The position numbers and the translations under genes were made by a program. Under the pieces are notes generated by a model that saw only the letters and a program-made list of their open reading frames with translations, was not told the origin of the DNA and did not search any database. From CAZRUM01 sp964603435 (lineage in GTDB: Bacteria; Patescibacteriota; Patescibacteriia; Magasanikbacterales; UBA922), in NCBI GenBank assembly GCA_964603435.1, contig CAZRUM010000022.1, positions 1 to 14,753 of the forward strand: DNA of 14,753 nucleotides, read 5' to 3'. Shown here piece by piece: positions 5,958 through 12,663 of this stretch (positions within the stretch are counted from its first letter, which is position 1; each line of letters opens with the position of its first letter).

Positions 5958-6665
5958 ATGCAAACTAAAAAAATAAAATTCAACCACCAAAATATAGAAA
6001 TCAACTATCGTGATGAGTCTGATTTGTCTGTGATTGATGAAATTTTTGTAGATAAGATGTACCGAAGCACTGAAGATATAATCAAAAACTTAACTCAACC
6101 AATTTTGGATATCGGAGCTCACATTGGACTATTTTCTATTTATGCTTCTGTTTTAAATCCTGAAACAAAGATAATCGCTCTGGAACCAGAACCTGCTAAT
6201 TTTAAATTGTTAAAAGAAAATCTACAGCTGAACCATCTTAAAAACATTTTACAAAAGCAAGTAGCTATGATTGGTAATGATAAATCTGAAACAGAATTAT
6301 TTATTTCAGAAAACACTCACAATCATTCTACTTTGCCACCAAACCCTTGGATTATTCAACCACCTGATAAAATTCTAGTACCAACTACTAATATAGAAAA
6401 AATTATCAAACAAAACAAAATTGATAAAATAGGTCTTTTAAAAATGGATATTGAAGGTGGAGAATTTGAGATTTTTCAAAATATAGAAGATAAAATATTT
6501 AATATAATAGAAAATATTGCAGTAGAATATCACGAGACAGAAAAAAATAAACGTGATGATCTGGAAAATATCATCCACTCACATGGCTTTTCAATAGAAC
6601 ACTTTCCCAATCATTATGACAAACGGTTTGGTTTGCTCTTGTGTAGAAATAAAAAGATAAAATAA
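5958..6665 (+). CDS. FkbM-family SAM-dependent methyltransferase
   Basis: A 235-residue class I methyltransferase of the FkbM type. These O-methylate sugars or other small acceptors; the acceptor here is unknown. The SAM-binding motif I is LDIGAHIGLFS (50-60), followed by the acidic motif ALEPEPANF (74-82) and the FkbM signature LLKMDIEGGEFEIF (160-173). The N-terminal RDESDLSVIDEIF stretch is also typical, so the protein looks full length from the ATG at 5958. There is no separate promoter; the start lies only 7 bp after the rpmA terminator T-run, so expression probably depends on terminator read-through. It ends in its own terminator. Confidence 0.88.
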   Translation: MQTKKIKFNHQNIEINYRDESDLSVIDEIFVDKMYRSTEDIIKNLTQPILDIGAHIGLFSIYASVLNPETKIIALEPEPANFKLLKENLQLNHLKNILQKQVAMIGNDKSETELFISENTHNHSTLPPNPWIIQPPDKILVPTTNIEKIIKQNKIDKIGLLKMDIEGGEFEIFQNIEDKIFNIIENIAVEYHETEKNKRDDLENIIHSHGFSIEHFPNHYDKRFGLLLCRNKKIK

Positions 6666-6700
6666 AAACAGCCTAGATATTTTCTAAGCTGTTTTTTGTT
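6666..6700. terminator. Bidirectional terminator between FkbM gene and GC-rich orphan gene
   Basis: AACAGC and TAGA pair with TCTA and GCTGTT around a short loop with one C-A mismatch. It is followed by TTTTTTG on the plus strand and by TTTTTATTTT on the minus strand. It can serve both converging genes. Confidence 0.8.
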
Positions 6701-6766
6701 CCCCTCCTTTCTTCTCCTTGTTCAAATGGTTAGAGAGCTTCGTCGAGTGTACGGAGTAAGACTTCT

Positions 6767-7135
6767 CTACCTCCACCTGCTCTTCCACATGAAATGTGGT
6801 CGTCGAATGATACGCCTAGCCCAGAAACTCAACCTCTCTCGAGTGTAAGGAGTATCATCGATGCCCTCGATCGGTGGAAGAAGCAAGAAGCCGAAAGTCC
6901 GGAAAGGAAGCTGAACGCAGACTACCTCGACCCCGTCGGGATTGTCCTTGTCCTGGTCAATCACGAAAACGGCCTTGTTGGTCCGAGCGAACTCCAGCAA
7001 CTCGAGCCACTTGGCGTGAGAGATATGCTCTCTCTCTAGCCAGCCCTTAGGCATGTCTTCGTGCTCGAGTTGTACTGCCCACCTGACACCAAGTTCATCC
7101 AGCTCACTACAGTTCGAAGTTCTGACAAGTCTCAT
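6767..7135 (-). CDS. Orphan 122-residue protein in a GC-rich island
   Basis: Not a family I recognise. The ATG at 7135 is chosen because AGGTGG sits about 6 nt upstream; an upstream in-frame ATG at 7180 falls almost at the predicted transcription start and would add 15 residues. The protein is soluble, without signal peptide or membrane segment: an acidic N-terminal half with Trp-rich helices (KGWLEREHISHAKWLELLEF), a predicted beta segment (KAVFVIDQDKD, VEVVCVQLPF) and a basic, Trp/Arg-rich C-terminus (ARRIIRRPHFMWKSRWR). GC is about 57 percent in a hand-counted row against an AT-rich background, suggesting acquisition or a different selective regime. It is monocistronic, divergent from the HELGH membrane protein. 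Beyond the stop TAG the frame stays open for 14 more codons to a TGA. Confidence 0.6.
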   Translation of the reverse strand: MRLVRTSNCSELDELGVRWAVQLEHEDMPKGWLEREHISHAKWLELLEFARTNKAVFVIDQDKDNPDGVEVVCVQLPFRTFGFLLLPPIEGIDDTPYTRERLSFWARRIIRRPHFMWKSRWR

Positions 7136-7184
7136 TATTCCACCTTTCGGGTTGAAGTTTGCAGCAATCGTTAAAATCATTTTT

Positions 7185-7213
7185 AGTCTAGCAATACTGC
7201 TGCATCTTGTCAA
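7185..7213 (-). promoter_or_regulatory. Promoter of the GC-rich orphan gene
   Basis: Minus strand TTGACA (7208-7213), 17-bp spacer, TAGACT (7185-7190). The predicted start near 7178 gives a leader of about 43 nt to the ATG at 7135. Such a consensus promoter supports the gene being real and expressed. Confidence 0.85.
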
Positions 7214-7244
7214 GGACTTATTATCAAAAATTTCATAAAAATGC

Positions 7245-7257
7245 TATAATAATCCCA
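7245..7257 (+). promoter_or_regulatory. Extended -10 promoter giving a leaderless mRNA
   Basis: TGCTATAAT, with TATAAT at 7245-7250, lies exactly 6 bases before the ATG at 7257, placing the expected transcription start on the start codon. A weak -35 (TTATCA, 7221-7226) has an 18-bp spacer. No Shine-Dalgarno is present. Confidence 0.65.
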
Positions 7258-8069
7258 TGCTAGAAGAAATAGGATTTTTTATTTTAATTTTGTTTAAAAC
7301 AACCGGTATTCAGCTCTTGGGAGTTTTGGGTATTTTCTTCTTGCTTGGTTATATTCTTTCAAAACTACAAGAACTAACTCATAGAAATTATCTACGCTCT
7401 GTGGGCTGGAAAGGTATACTTCTTACTGCCTGGATTGGCACACCTATTCACGAACTAGGACACACTTTTTTATGCTATGTCTTTGGTCATAGAGTTATTA
7501 AAGTTGCATTGTTCGAACCAAACGAAGAAACAGGTGGTTTGGGCTATGTAAATCATAGTTATAGAAAAGACAAAGTATACCAACGGATTGGTAATTTCTT
7601 TATCGGTGCTGCACCAATGATATTTGGTTCTATTATTTTATTTACTTTACTTTACTTTTTATTACCAAATGGTCAGGAAGTTTTTGCCCCACTAAACCAA
7701 CAAACATCCAATATTCAAGCTTTCCTTATTTCTCTAAAAGAAACTCTTTTCAAATTATTTTCTCTAGAAAATTTAAAGACTTGGGAGTTTTGGGTATTTT
7801 TATATCTAGCCTTTTGTATTTCTTCTCACATTGCACCAAGTAAAAAAGATCGAGAAGGTATGTGGGATGGCTTTGGCTGGTTAGTCTTTATTTTACTTAT
7901 TGTAAATATTGTTACCTTGGGTGTAGGCTACGATATTACCTATTATATTTTAAGTTTGAATCATTATTTAGGAATATTGGTAGCTATTTTTACTTTTGCA
8001 ATTATAATCTCTACTATACACTACTTATTATCCACTCTCATCTTGACGCCGTTTAGAAAAATCAGATAA
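7257..8069 (+). CDS. Integral membrane protein with HELGH motif (M50-like metalloprotease)
   Basis: A 270-residue polytopic membrane protein with about six hydrophobic segments (near 5-33, 52-75, 112-138, 180-200, 205-230 and 235-262). HELGH at 65-69, within TPIHELGHTFLC, is the zinc-binding HExxH motif of site-2-type proteases and sits in a hydrophobic segment as in M50 enzymes. Other apparently conserved stretches are GGLGYVNHSY (93-102), IGNFFIGAAP (111-120) and SSHIAPSKKDREGMWDG. The classical NPDG motif supplying the third zinc ligand is not seen; an Asp or His of the APSKKD region could replace it. The substrate is unknown; it may also be a non-proteolytic relative. It is monocistronic, with apparently leaderless transcription and its own terminator. 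Confidence 0.75.
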   Translation: MLEEIGFFILILFKTTGIQLLGVLGIFFLLGYILSKLQELTHRNYLRSVGWKGILLTAWIGTPIHELGHTFLCYVFGHRVIKVALFEPNEETGGLGYVNHSYRKDKVYQRIGNFFIGAAPMIFGSIILFTLLYFLLPNGQEVFAPLNQQTSNIQAFLISLKETLFKLFSLENLKTWEFWVFLYLAFCISSHIAPSKKDREGMWDGFGWLVFILLIVNIVTLGVGYDITYYILSLNHYLGILVAIFTFAIIISTIHYLLSTLILTPFRKIR

Positions 8070-8086
8070 ACATTATTATAAAATAA

Positions 8087-8114
8087 AAAATGACCTACAT
8101 TAGGTCATTTTATA
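8087..8114 (+). terminator. Terminator of the HELGH membrane-protein gene
   Basis: AAAATGACCTA-CAT-TAGGTCATTTT, an 11-bp stem with a 3-nt loop and an A/T tract on both sides, starting 18 bp beyond the stop codon. Confidence 0.88.
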
Positions 8115-8117
8115 ATT

Positions 8118-8312
8118 TATAATTGTCTTCTATGCCTTTCTAAACTCTCCCTCTACCAATTGTCCACTATACTACTATATTTCTCTACTATGGACAATAA
8201 TAGAGCCGTGAGAGGCCTTTCTTTGATCTAGATGGATCAATAAACTAATTCATTCTTAAAACAAAGACAGAGAAGAATAAAAAACACCCCATTATTTACG
8301 GAGTGTTTTAAA
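8118..8312 (+). ncRNA. Candidate structured small RNA between two terminators
   Basis: This stretch has no credible gene but is rich in nested complementary segments. CTCTC (8145-8149), CTCTA (8151-8155) and ATTGTCCA (8159-8166) pair in order with TGGACAAT (8191-8198), TAGAG (8201-8205) and GAGAG (8210-8214). A second arm pairs TCTTTG (8220-8225) with CAAAGA (8262-8267), or TTGATC with GATCAA. TCTTCT (8126-8131) with AGAAGA (8271-8276) would close the whole. Two overlapping TATAAT boxes (8111-8116, 8118-8123) precede it and a terminator hairpin follows. Seen: the pairings. Inferred: that it is an RNA gene on the plus strand. No known RNA family was recognised. Confidence 0.3.
8281..8309. terminator. 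Terminator of the cohesin/dockerin operon
   Basis: AAAACACCCC pairs with GGAGTGTTTT (10 bp, one wobble) around a 9-nt loop. On the minus strand it is followed by TTTTTTATTC, ending the surface operon; on the plus strand it ends in TTTTAAATT and could also close the candidate small RNA. Confidence 0.87.
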
Positions 8313-10061
8313 TTATTTAACTTCTTTTTTAATATCTTTAATTTCTTTCCCAATTTTATCTTCAATTGTAATCAACTCTTTCTTAAATTTAATAATGAAT
8401 GTTTTTTCTTCCTTGGTAAGTTCTCTTTTTTTACCGGTCTTTTCTATTTTGACGATATGGCTACTCAATCGACGTCTCAAGGATTTGAATTCTTTGTGCA
8501 AAGTAAATTCAGCTTCTCCAGCTTCTCGGTTGACCCTAACTCTAAGAATACGCAATCTTTGCCATGAAAACCAAACTACAAATATCAACAAAAATACCAA
8601 AGCAAACAATGGAACGACTATTGATAAAATATTAATGGTGGTATTACCAACCTGCCACAACTTAGTTGGTTGCACTAATACCTTAAATTTTTCAGTAGCT
8701 TCACTACGAGCACCTCGATCATCAATCACCTCAACCCATAATTTATAAATACCATCTCTTAATTTTTCATCTCCAACAAAAACAAATTTACCTTGCTCAT
8801 CTGTCTTAACTATAAAACTCTGTGGCTCTGTAGCTTCACGTTGCAACCAAATAACTACCTGAGAATTCGGAAAAGTAATACCTTTTACCACAAAAGGTTC
8901 TTTATTTGTTAAATGAGTTGGATAGCTTTCAATTGTTGGAGGCGTTAGTGTATCAATTACAAATTCATTAACATTGGTTAAAAAATTACCAGCCTTATCT
9001 AGAGCATTAAATATAATAGTATGTTTACCTGTTCCTAAAGCCGGTGTTTGATAAATATGTTCACCATCATCTTGCCATTCTAAAGCATCCTTACCATCAA
9101 TTTGAATAACATAGTGACTAATACCAGAAAGACTATCTTTCGCATCAAAAACAAAACTTCTAGTTGGCGTAGTAAGATCATCTTCTTTAACTGCTTCTAC
9201 ATTAAAATATTCTGGATCTTGAGTATCTATTTGAAATCTAAAATGAGTTACTCCTCCCCAACCACTAGCATTTCTAAGTTGTACATGGAAATACCAAATA
9301 CCATCGTCCATAGCCTCCAACTCTTTGGATGTAATAGCTGGTACATAAGATACATTAGGACTGGCTTGAGGTTTACTACCTACTAATAACCTAGCCGCTG
9401 TAGTCCCAACTTCTAAATCCCAAGAAAATTCTGAAACACTAACTGGATACCAAGAGTCTGGATCCGGATGACTACTAGAATTTATTTGTGGTCCTGGCAA
9501 AGTCCCAGCTGTGACTGGTGGTGTTTCGGCAGCTGGGGCAACTGGTCCTGTTACAAGTGTATCTATAGCAAAACTAGCTGAACCCATACTAGATAAAATA
9601 CTTGTACCCAAACCATCGTTGGCTAAAATAGAGCCTGCCGAAAAAGTAAGATTGGCTGTGCCTGAATTTTTAGTTTTAAAATTGACTGTAATCACTCTAC
9701 CTGCTGAGCCAGTAAAACCAGGATTGAGTGCTATGCCTTCAAAATTTATTTTACCACTACTATTTGAATAACTAGGTTCCTGTACCCACAAGTTCATTAC
9801 TGATGAGTTCTTTGACACAGAAGTCACTTCCAATTTGTCTGCTGGAAAAGACAGAACACCAGAAGCAGCATTCATAGCTTGGTCAGCACTAGAAACAAAA
9901 ACTCCCACAGAAAAATTATCTCCTATATTATAACTTCCAGATGAGGGAGAAGGATAAATGGTAGCTGCTTCAACTTTTAAAGAAAACAAAAAGACTGATA
10001 CTAAAACGATCAGAAAATAATATATATTATATTTATTTATTTTAATTTTTGTCTTTGCCAT
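8313..10061 (-). CDS. Membrane-anchored cohesin-domain protein with cytoplasmic tail
   Basis: A 582-residue surface protein. A signal peptide (hydrophobic 14-29, cleavage near A32/A33) precedes a cohesin-like beta-sandwich at about 34-170, marked by the pattern ATIYPSPSSGSYNIGDNFSV, VLSFPADKLEV, and ANDGLGTSIL at the end. A Pro-rich linker and two or three Ig-like beta domains follow (about 190-465), then one transmembrane helix (476-498). The 84-residue cytoplasmic tail is highly charged and probably helical or coiled coil (HKEFKSLRRRLSSHIVKIEK, then KKELITIEDKIGKEIKDIKK). Cohesins bind dockerins, so this is a likely anchor for the dockerin protein encoded two genes upstream. The start overlaps the preceding paralogue by 25 bp, implying coupled translation. 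It is the last gene of the operon. Confidence 0.85.
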   Translation of the reverse strand: MAKTKIKINKYNIYYFLIVLVSVFLFSLKVEAATIYPSPSSGSYNIGDNFSVGVFVSSADQAMNAASGVLSFPADKLEVTSVSKNSSVMNLWVQEPSYSNSSGKINFEGIALNPGFTGSAGRVITVNFKTKNSGTANLTFSAGSILANDGLGTSILSSMGSASFAIDTLVTGPVAPAAETPPVTAGTLPGPQINSSSHPDPDSWYPVSVSEFSWDLEVGTTAARLLVGSKPQASPNVSYVPAITSKELEAMDDGIWYFHVQLRNASGWGGVTHFRFQIDTQDPEYFNVEAVKEDDLTTPTRSFVFDAKDSLSGISHYVIQIDGKDALEWQDDGEHIYQTPALGTGKHTIIFNALDKAGNFLTNVNEFVIDTLTPPTIESYPTHLTNKEPFVVKGITFPNSQVVIWLQREATEPQSFIVKTDEQGKFVFVGDEKLRDGIYKLWVEVIDDRGARSEATEKFKVLVQPTKLWQVGNTTINILSIVVPLFALVFLLIFVVWFSWQRLRILRVRVNREAGEAEFTLHKEFKSLRRRLSSHIVKIEKTGKKRELTKEEKTFIIKFKKELITIEDKIGKEIKDIKKEVK

Positions 10062-10906
10062 AAAACTTTACCGAAAATAAACGACAATATTATAACAACT
10101 AGTATTATAACAAAAAATACAACATTTTCATACCAAGGCGTTGGGTAAACTGGTGCAATAGTGACCGTCCTAATATTACCTGATTTATCTACTGCGCGAA
10201 TTATAATTTTTTTGTCTAATTTTTGATTTTTTAAGACATAAGGACTTTCAGCTTTTACAAAAAAATGATTGCCCTCTTTAATATCATAATAATCCACATC
10301 AGAATCTTTATCTTGGGCAACAAAAACCATTAAATATTTATTACCACCTATTTCTGGAATTTTGGTAATGATAGGTGTAAATGGTTCTGGTGGTTTTTTA
10401 TCAGACAAATCAATAATTATTACATCTTCTCCTATAAGTGCATCATCTGAAATACTAAAAGATAAATAATGTTTTTCTAACTTAGCTTCTGTGCCCAACC
10501 CATTATTTAATAAAATTTTTGTATCTATAATATCCAAATTATCTTGTCCTATTTGATTACTTTTAAAAATTATTTTAAATATATTACCTTTACCTGTATA
10601 GCCACCCGGCACAATACCAGAAAAAGTAATTAACCCCTTAGACATTAAAGTAGGTTTTTCTATCCAAAAATTTATTATAGAATCATTTTCCTTAATATTT
10701 ACAAAATCCAATAAATCAGCAGGAAAACTAATACCACCCTCAATTGCATTTATCGCTTCATCTTGTGAATCAAGTATTAAGGTAACTTCAAAAAAACTAC
10801 CAGTTTTTATGTTTGTGTTACTAGAATCAAAATACAAATCAGCAGCTTGAACTGAGCTAACTAACAATAAAAATGATACACATAATGCAATTAATAATTT
10901 ATTCAT
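10037..10906 (-). CDS. Shorter membrane-anchored cohesin-domain protein
   Basis: A 289-residue paralogue of the downstream gene product. A signal peptide ends near A21/A22. The cohesin-like domain is at about 23-153 and aligns with the other one throughout: DSQDEAINAIEGGISFPADL against SSADQAMNAASGVLSFPADK, NFWIEKP against NLWVQEP, GGYTGKGNIFKI against PGFTGSAGRVITV, LLNNGLGTEA against LANDGLGTSI. One Ig-like domain (about 175-255, ending in KKIIIRAVDKSGNIRTVTI) and a transmembrane helix (about 260-280) follow, with a tail of only about seven basic residues. It is the compact version of the anchor, without the long cytoplasmic helix. It lies 12 bp after the dockerin gene. Confidence 0.83.
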   Translation of the reverse strand: MNKLLIALCVSFLLLVSSVQAADLYFDSSNTNIKTGSFFEVTLILDSQDEAINAIEGGISFPADLLDFVNIKENDSIINFWIEKPTLMSKGLITFSGIVPGGYTGKGNIFKIIFKSNQIGQDNLDIIDTKILLNNGLGTEAKLEKHYLSFSISDDALIGEDVIIIDLSDKKPPEPFTPIITKIPEIGGNKYLMVFVAQDKDSDVDYYDIKEGNHFFVKAESPYVLKNQKLDKKIIIRAVDKSGNIRTVTIAPVYPTPWYENVVFFVIILVVIILSFIFGKVLWQRQKLK

Positions 10907-10918
10907 ATAATTATATAT

Positions 10919-11998
10919 TTATCCTGTCCAATGGAAAGCCATAATACTAAAATCAATTAAATCTACTTTGTTATCATTATTTAAATCAGCTTTTGATGCT
11001 GGATTTGATCTCTGATACCAGTAAGCAGCAATTGAAAAATCAACAATATTAACTCTATTATCATTATTAAAATCTGAAATCATAGTAGAATTAAATTCAT
11101 CATCAGGAAGAGTTTCAGTATTAGCATCACCCACTAAAAAAGCTACTGTTTGACCATAAGAACTGATTTCTTGGCCCAATCTAGCTTTTGATTTGGTACT
11201 ATGATTTCCTTTTTCCAATAAACTAGTATCAAAATAATACAAATAAGAACCGTCCTCATCAGCTTTGGTATATCTAAAAAATTCATTTTCAGAATTGACA
11301 GCAATAGTGACTGTAGAATTTGGCACAGATTGACCAAATATAGCAATATCATCACCAAAACGAACTTCACTCTTATCAACAGCAAGAGTTGGGGCTAAAA
11401 ATATACCACTAATTTCTGTATTGGAACCATTAGTAACATATACAGAAAAAGTAAATAAAGACGAACGATTAAAATCTTCATCTTCACTATAAACTGAAAA
11501 ATTATAAGTACCAGAAGAAAGCCCTGTTAGTTGAACGTCAAAATTTGCATTCGGTCCAGCAATAGTAGTAATAGCCAATTGTCCATCTTTTAAGATACTG
11601 ACTGAAGAAAGTGGGTAAGCTTTGCCAGAAAAATTGACACTGGTTATAATGGGTTGAGGTGTATCATTATCACTTCCTCCTCCTCCGCCTCCTCCTCCGC
11701 CTCCTCCTCCACCACTATCATTTGGTGGGGTATATGTATAGCAACCACTAACATCTCTGTCACAAGCCATATCGCAAATCAAAGATCCTGCATTAAACCC
11801 ATAACTACTACAGGACATTCCATTAAAATCAGTATTATCACAATCCTCGCCAGCTTCAACTATATTATTTCCACAAACACTAATTTTAACTGTTGAGCTA
11901 ATGACAGCTTGTTGGGCTAAAACAGTTAAAACAATAAAAAATATTCCCACTATAAATAGAGGGAATAATTTTATTATTTTTTTCAAATAAATGGACAT
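10919..11998 (-). CDS. Secreted Cys-rich protein with C-terminal dockerin
   Basis: A 359-residue exported protein. Its signal peptide spans about 1-29. A six-Cys module (C42, C53, C63, C75, C79, C86) opens with CGNNIVEAGEDCD, resembling the short Cys-rich repeat found in myxobacterial and other surface proteins (DUF4215-like). A run of 13 glycines (96-108) is a flexible linker. Two Ig/fibronectin-like segments (about 115-190 and 200-285) follow. The end is a complete dockerin: two calcium-loop repeats, DFNNDNRVNIVD (309-320) and DLNNDNKVDLID (338-349), both with the D-x-N-x-D-x-x-V-x-x-x-D spacing. The start is the first ATG of the signal peptide; its ribosome-binding site is weak. It is 16 bp downstream of the preceding gene and 12 bp upstream of the first cohesin gene. 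No catalytic domain is visible. Confidence 0.85.
   Translation of the reverse strand: MSIYLKKIIKLFPLFIVGIFFIVLTVLAQQAVISSTVKISVCGNNIVEAGEDCDNTDFNGMSCSSYGFNAGSLICDMACDRDVSGCYTYTPPNDSGGGGGGGGGGGGGSDNDTPQPIITSVNFSGKAYPLSSVSILKDGQLAITTIAGPNANFDVQLTGLSSGTYNFSVYSEDEDFNRSSLFTFSVYVTNGSNTEISGIFLAPTLAVDKSEVRFGDDIAIFGQSVPNSTVTIAVNSENEFFRYTKADEDGSYLYYFDTSLLEKGNHSTKSKARLGQEISSYGQTVAFLVGDANTETLPDDEFNSTMISDFNNDNRVNIVDFSIAAYWYQRSNPASKADLNNDNKVDLIDFSIMAFHWTG
11675..11713 (-). repeat. Poly-glycine codon repeat in the dockerin gene
   Basis: Thirteen consecutive Gly codons, mostly GGA with a GGC at every fourth position, so the DNA repeats in a 12-bp unit. Such tracts are prone to slippage, and the linker length may vary between strains. 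Confidence 0.8.
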
Positions 11999-12014
11999 GT
12001 TGTTAATTCAAAAA

Positions 12015-12563
12015 CTATTTCTTACCAACACTAATATTAAAACTAAATTTCTGTTTAAAAAATACAATCAGAGATGTTAACAAAAATATTGTCAATATTA
12101 TATAAGTCCAAGGTGCATTATTCACAAAAAATGAAACTACCTTATAATAAACCCCTTGAAAAATATTGGATGGCTTTATAGTAAAATAAAGTTTTGAAGC
12201 CGCAGCTATTTTTATACTAGCTCCGGATGTTTCACTATCAGCTACTGGATGAGCCTCTATAAAAGTAAAATAATTTCCTGGCTTAGCTTTAATTGGAATA
12301 TTTATACAAACTTTTACATTTTGCACATTGTTAGGATCTAAAGTAAATTTACGAGGCTCAATAGAAAACCATTCTTTTGCTGGATTTAATTCTTCTATAC
12401 CTTGCTTATATTCAATACTAGCTGCATAATTACTTTTTTCATCTCCAGTGTTAATAACTGAAAAAATTGGCAATAAATAAGTTTCACCTGGATTTAATTC
12501 TTCTTCTACAATAATTTTACCCGTAGCTACCCCCACCCCTACTCTAGCAAAAACAAAATTAGG
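12015..12563 (-). CDS. Membrane-anchored Ig-fold protein, WxL-interacting-protein-like (5' end lost in gap)
   Basis: The 182 visible residues start inside a signal peptide: PNFVFA followed by the mature sequence RVGVGVATGKIIVEE. Next is an Ig-like domain with LNPGETYLLPIFSVINTGDE and the KVCINIPIKAKPGNYFTFIE strand pair, resembling the peptidoglycan-binding Ig domain of DUF916 (WxL-interacting) proteins. A transmembrane helix (about 151-169) and a short basic tail ending in GKK complete it. The start codon must lie in the 100-N gap, so the gene is 5'-truncated here. Apparent frame continuity with the upstream fragment is a product of the fixed gap length. Assignment to the DUF916 family is moderate; membrane anchoring outside the cell is well supported. 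Confidence 0.7.
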   Translation of the reverse strand, partial: PNFVFARVGVGVATGKIIVEEELNPGETYLLPIFSVINTGDEKSNYAASIEYKQGIEELNPAKEWFSIEPRKFTLDPNNVQNVKVCINIPIKAKPGNYFTFIEAHPVADSETSGASIKIAAASKLYFTIKPSNIFQGVYYKVVSFFVNNAPWTYIILTIFLLTSLIVFFKQKFSFNISVGKK

Positions 12564-12663
12564 NNNNNNNNNNNNNNNNNNNNNNNNNNNNNNNNNNNNN
12601 NNNNNNNNNNNNNNNNNNNNNNNNNNNNNNNNNNNNNNNNNNNNNNNNNNNNNNNNNNNNNNN
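12564..12663. other. Assembly gap of 100 N
   Basis: Exactly 100 undetermined bases, a conventional placeholder for a gap of unknown size. It breaks one gene at its 3' end and another at its 5' end, so nothing can be said about the true distance or about any further gene within it. Confidence 0.99.

Noticed and set aside
6794..7238. Plus-strand open frames opposite the GC-rich orphan gene
   Set aside because: They are antisense to a gene with a clear promoter and ribosome-binding site, and have neither themselves; GC-rich sequence often keeps antisense frames open.
8135..8200. Possible decayed tRNA on the minus strand (CAATTGGTAGAG resembles a D arm)
   Set aside because: The anticodon stem does not pair and there is no T arm; the 12-nt similarity may be chance. 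The region is better explained by its own nested helices.
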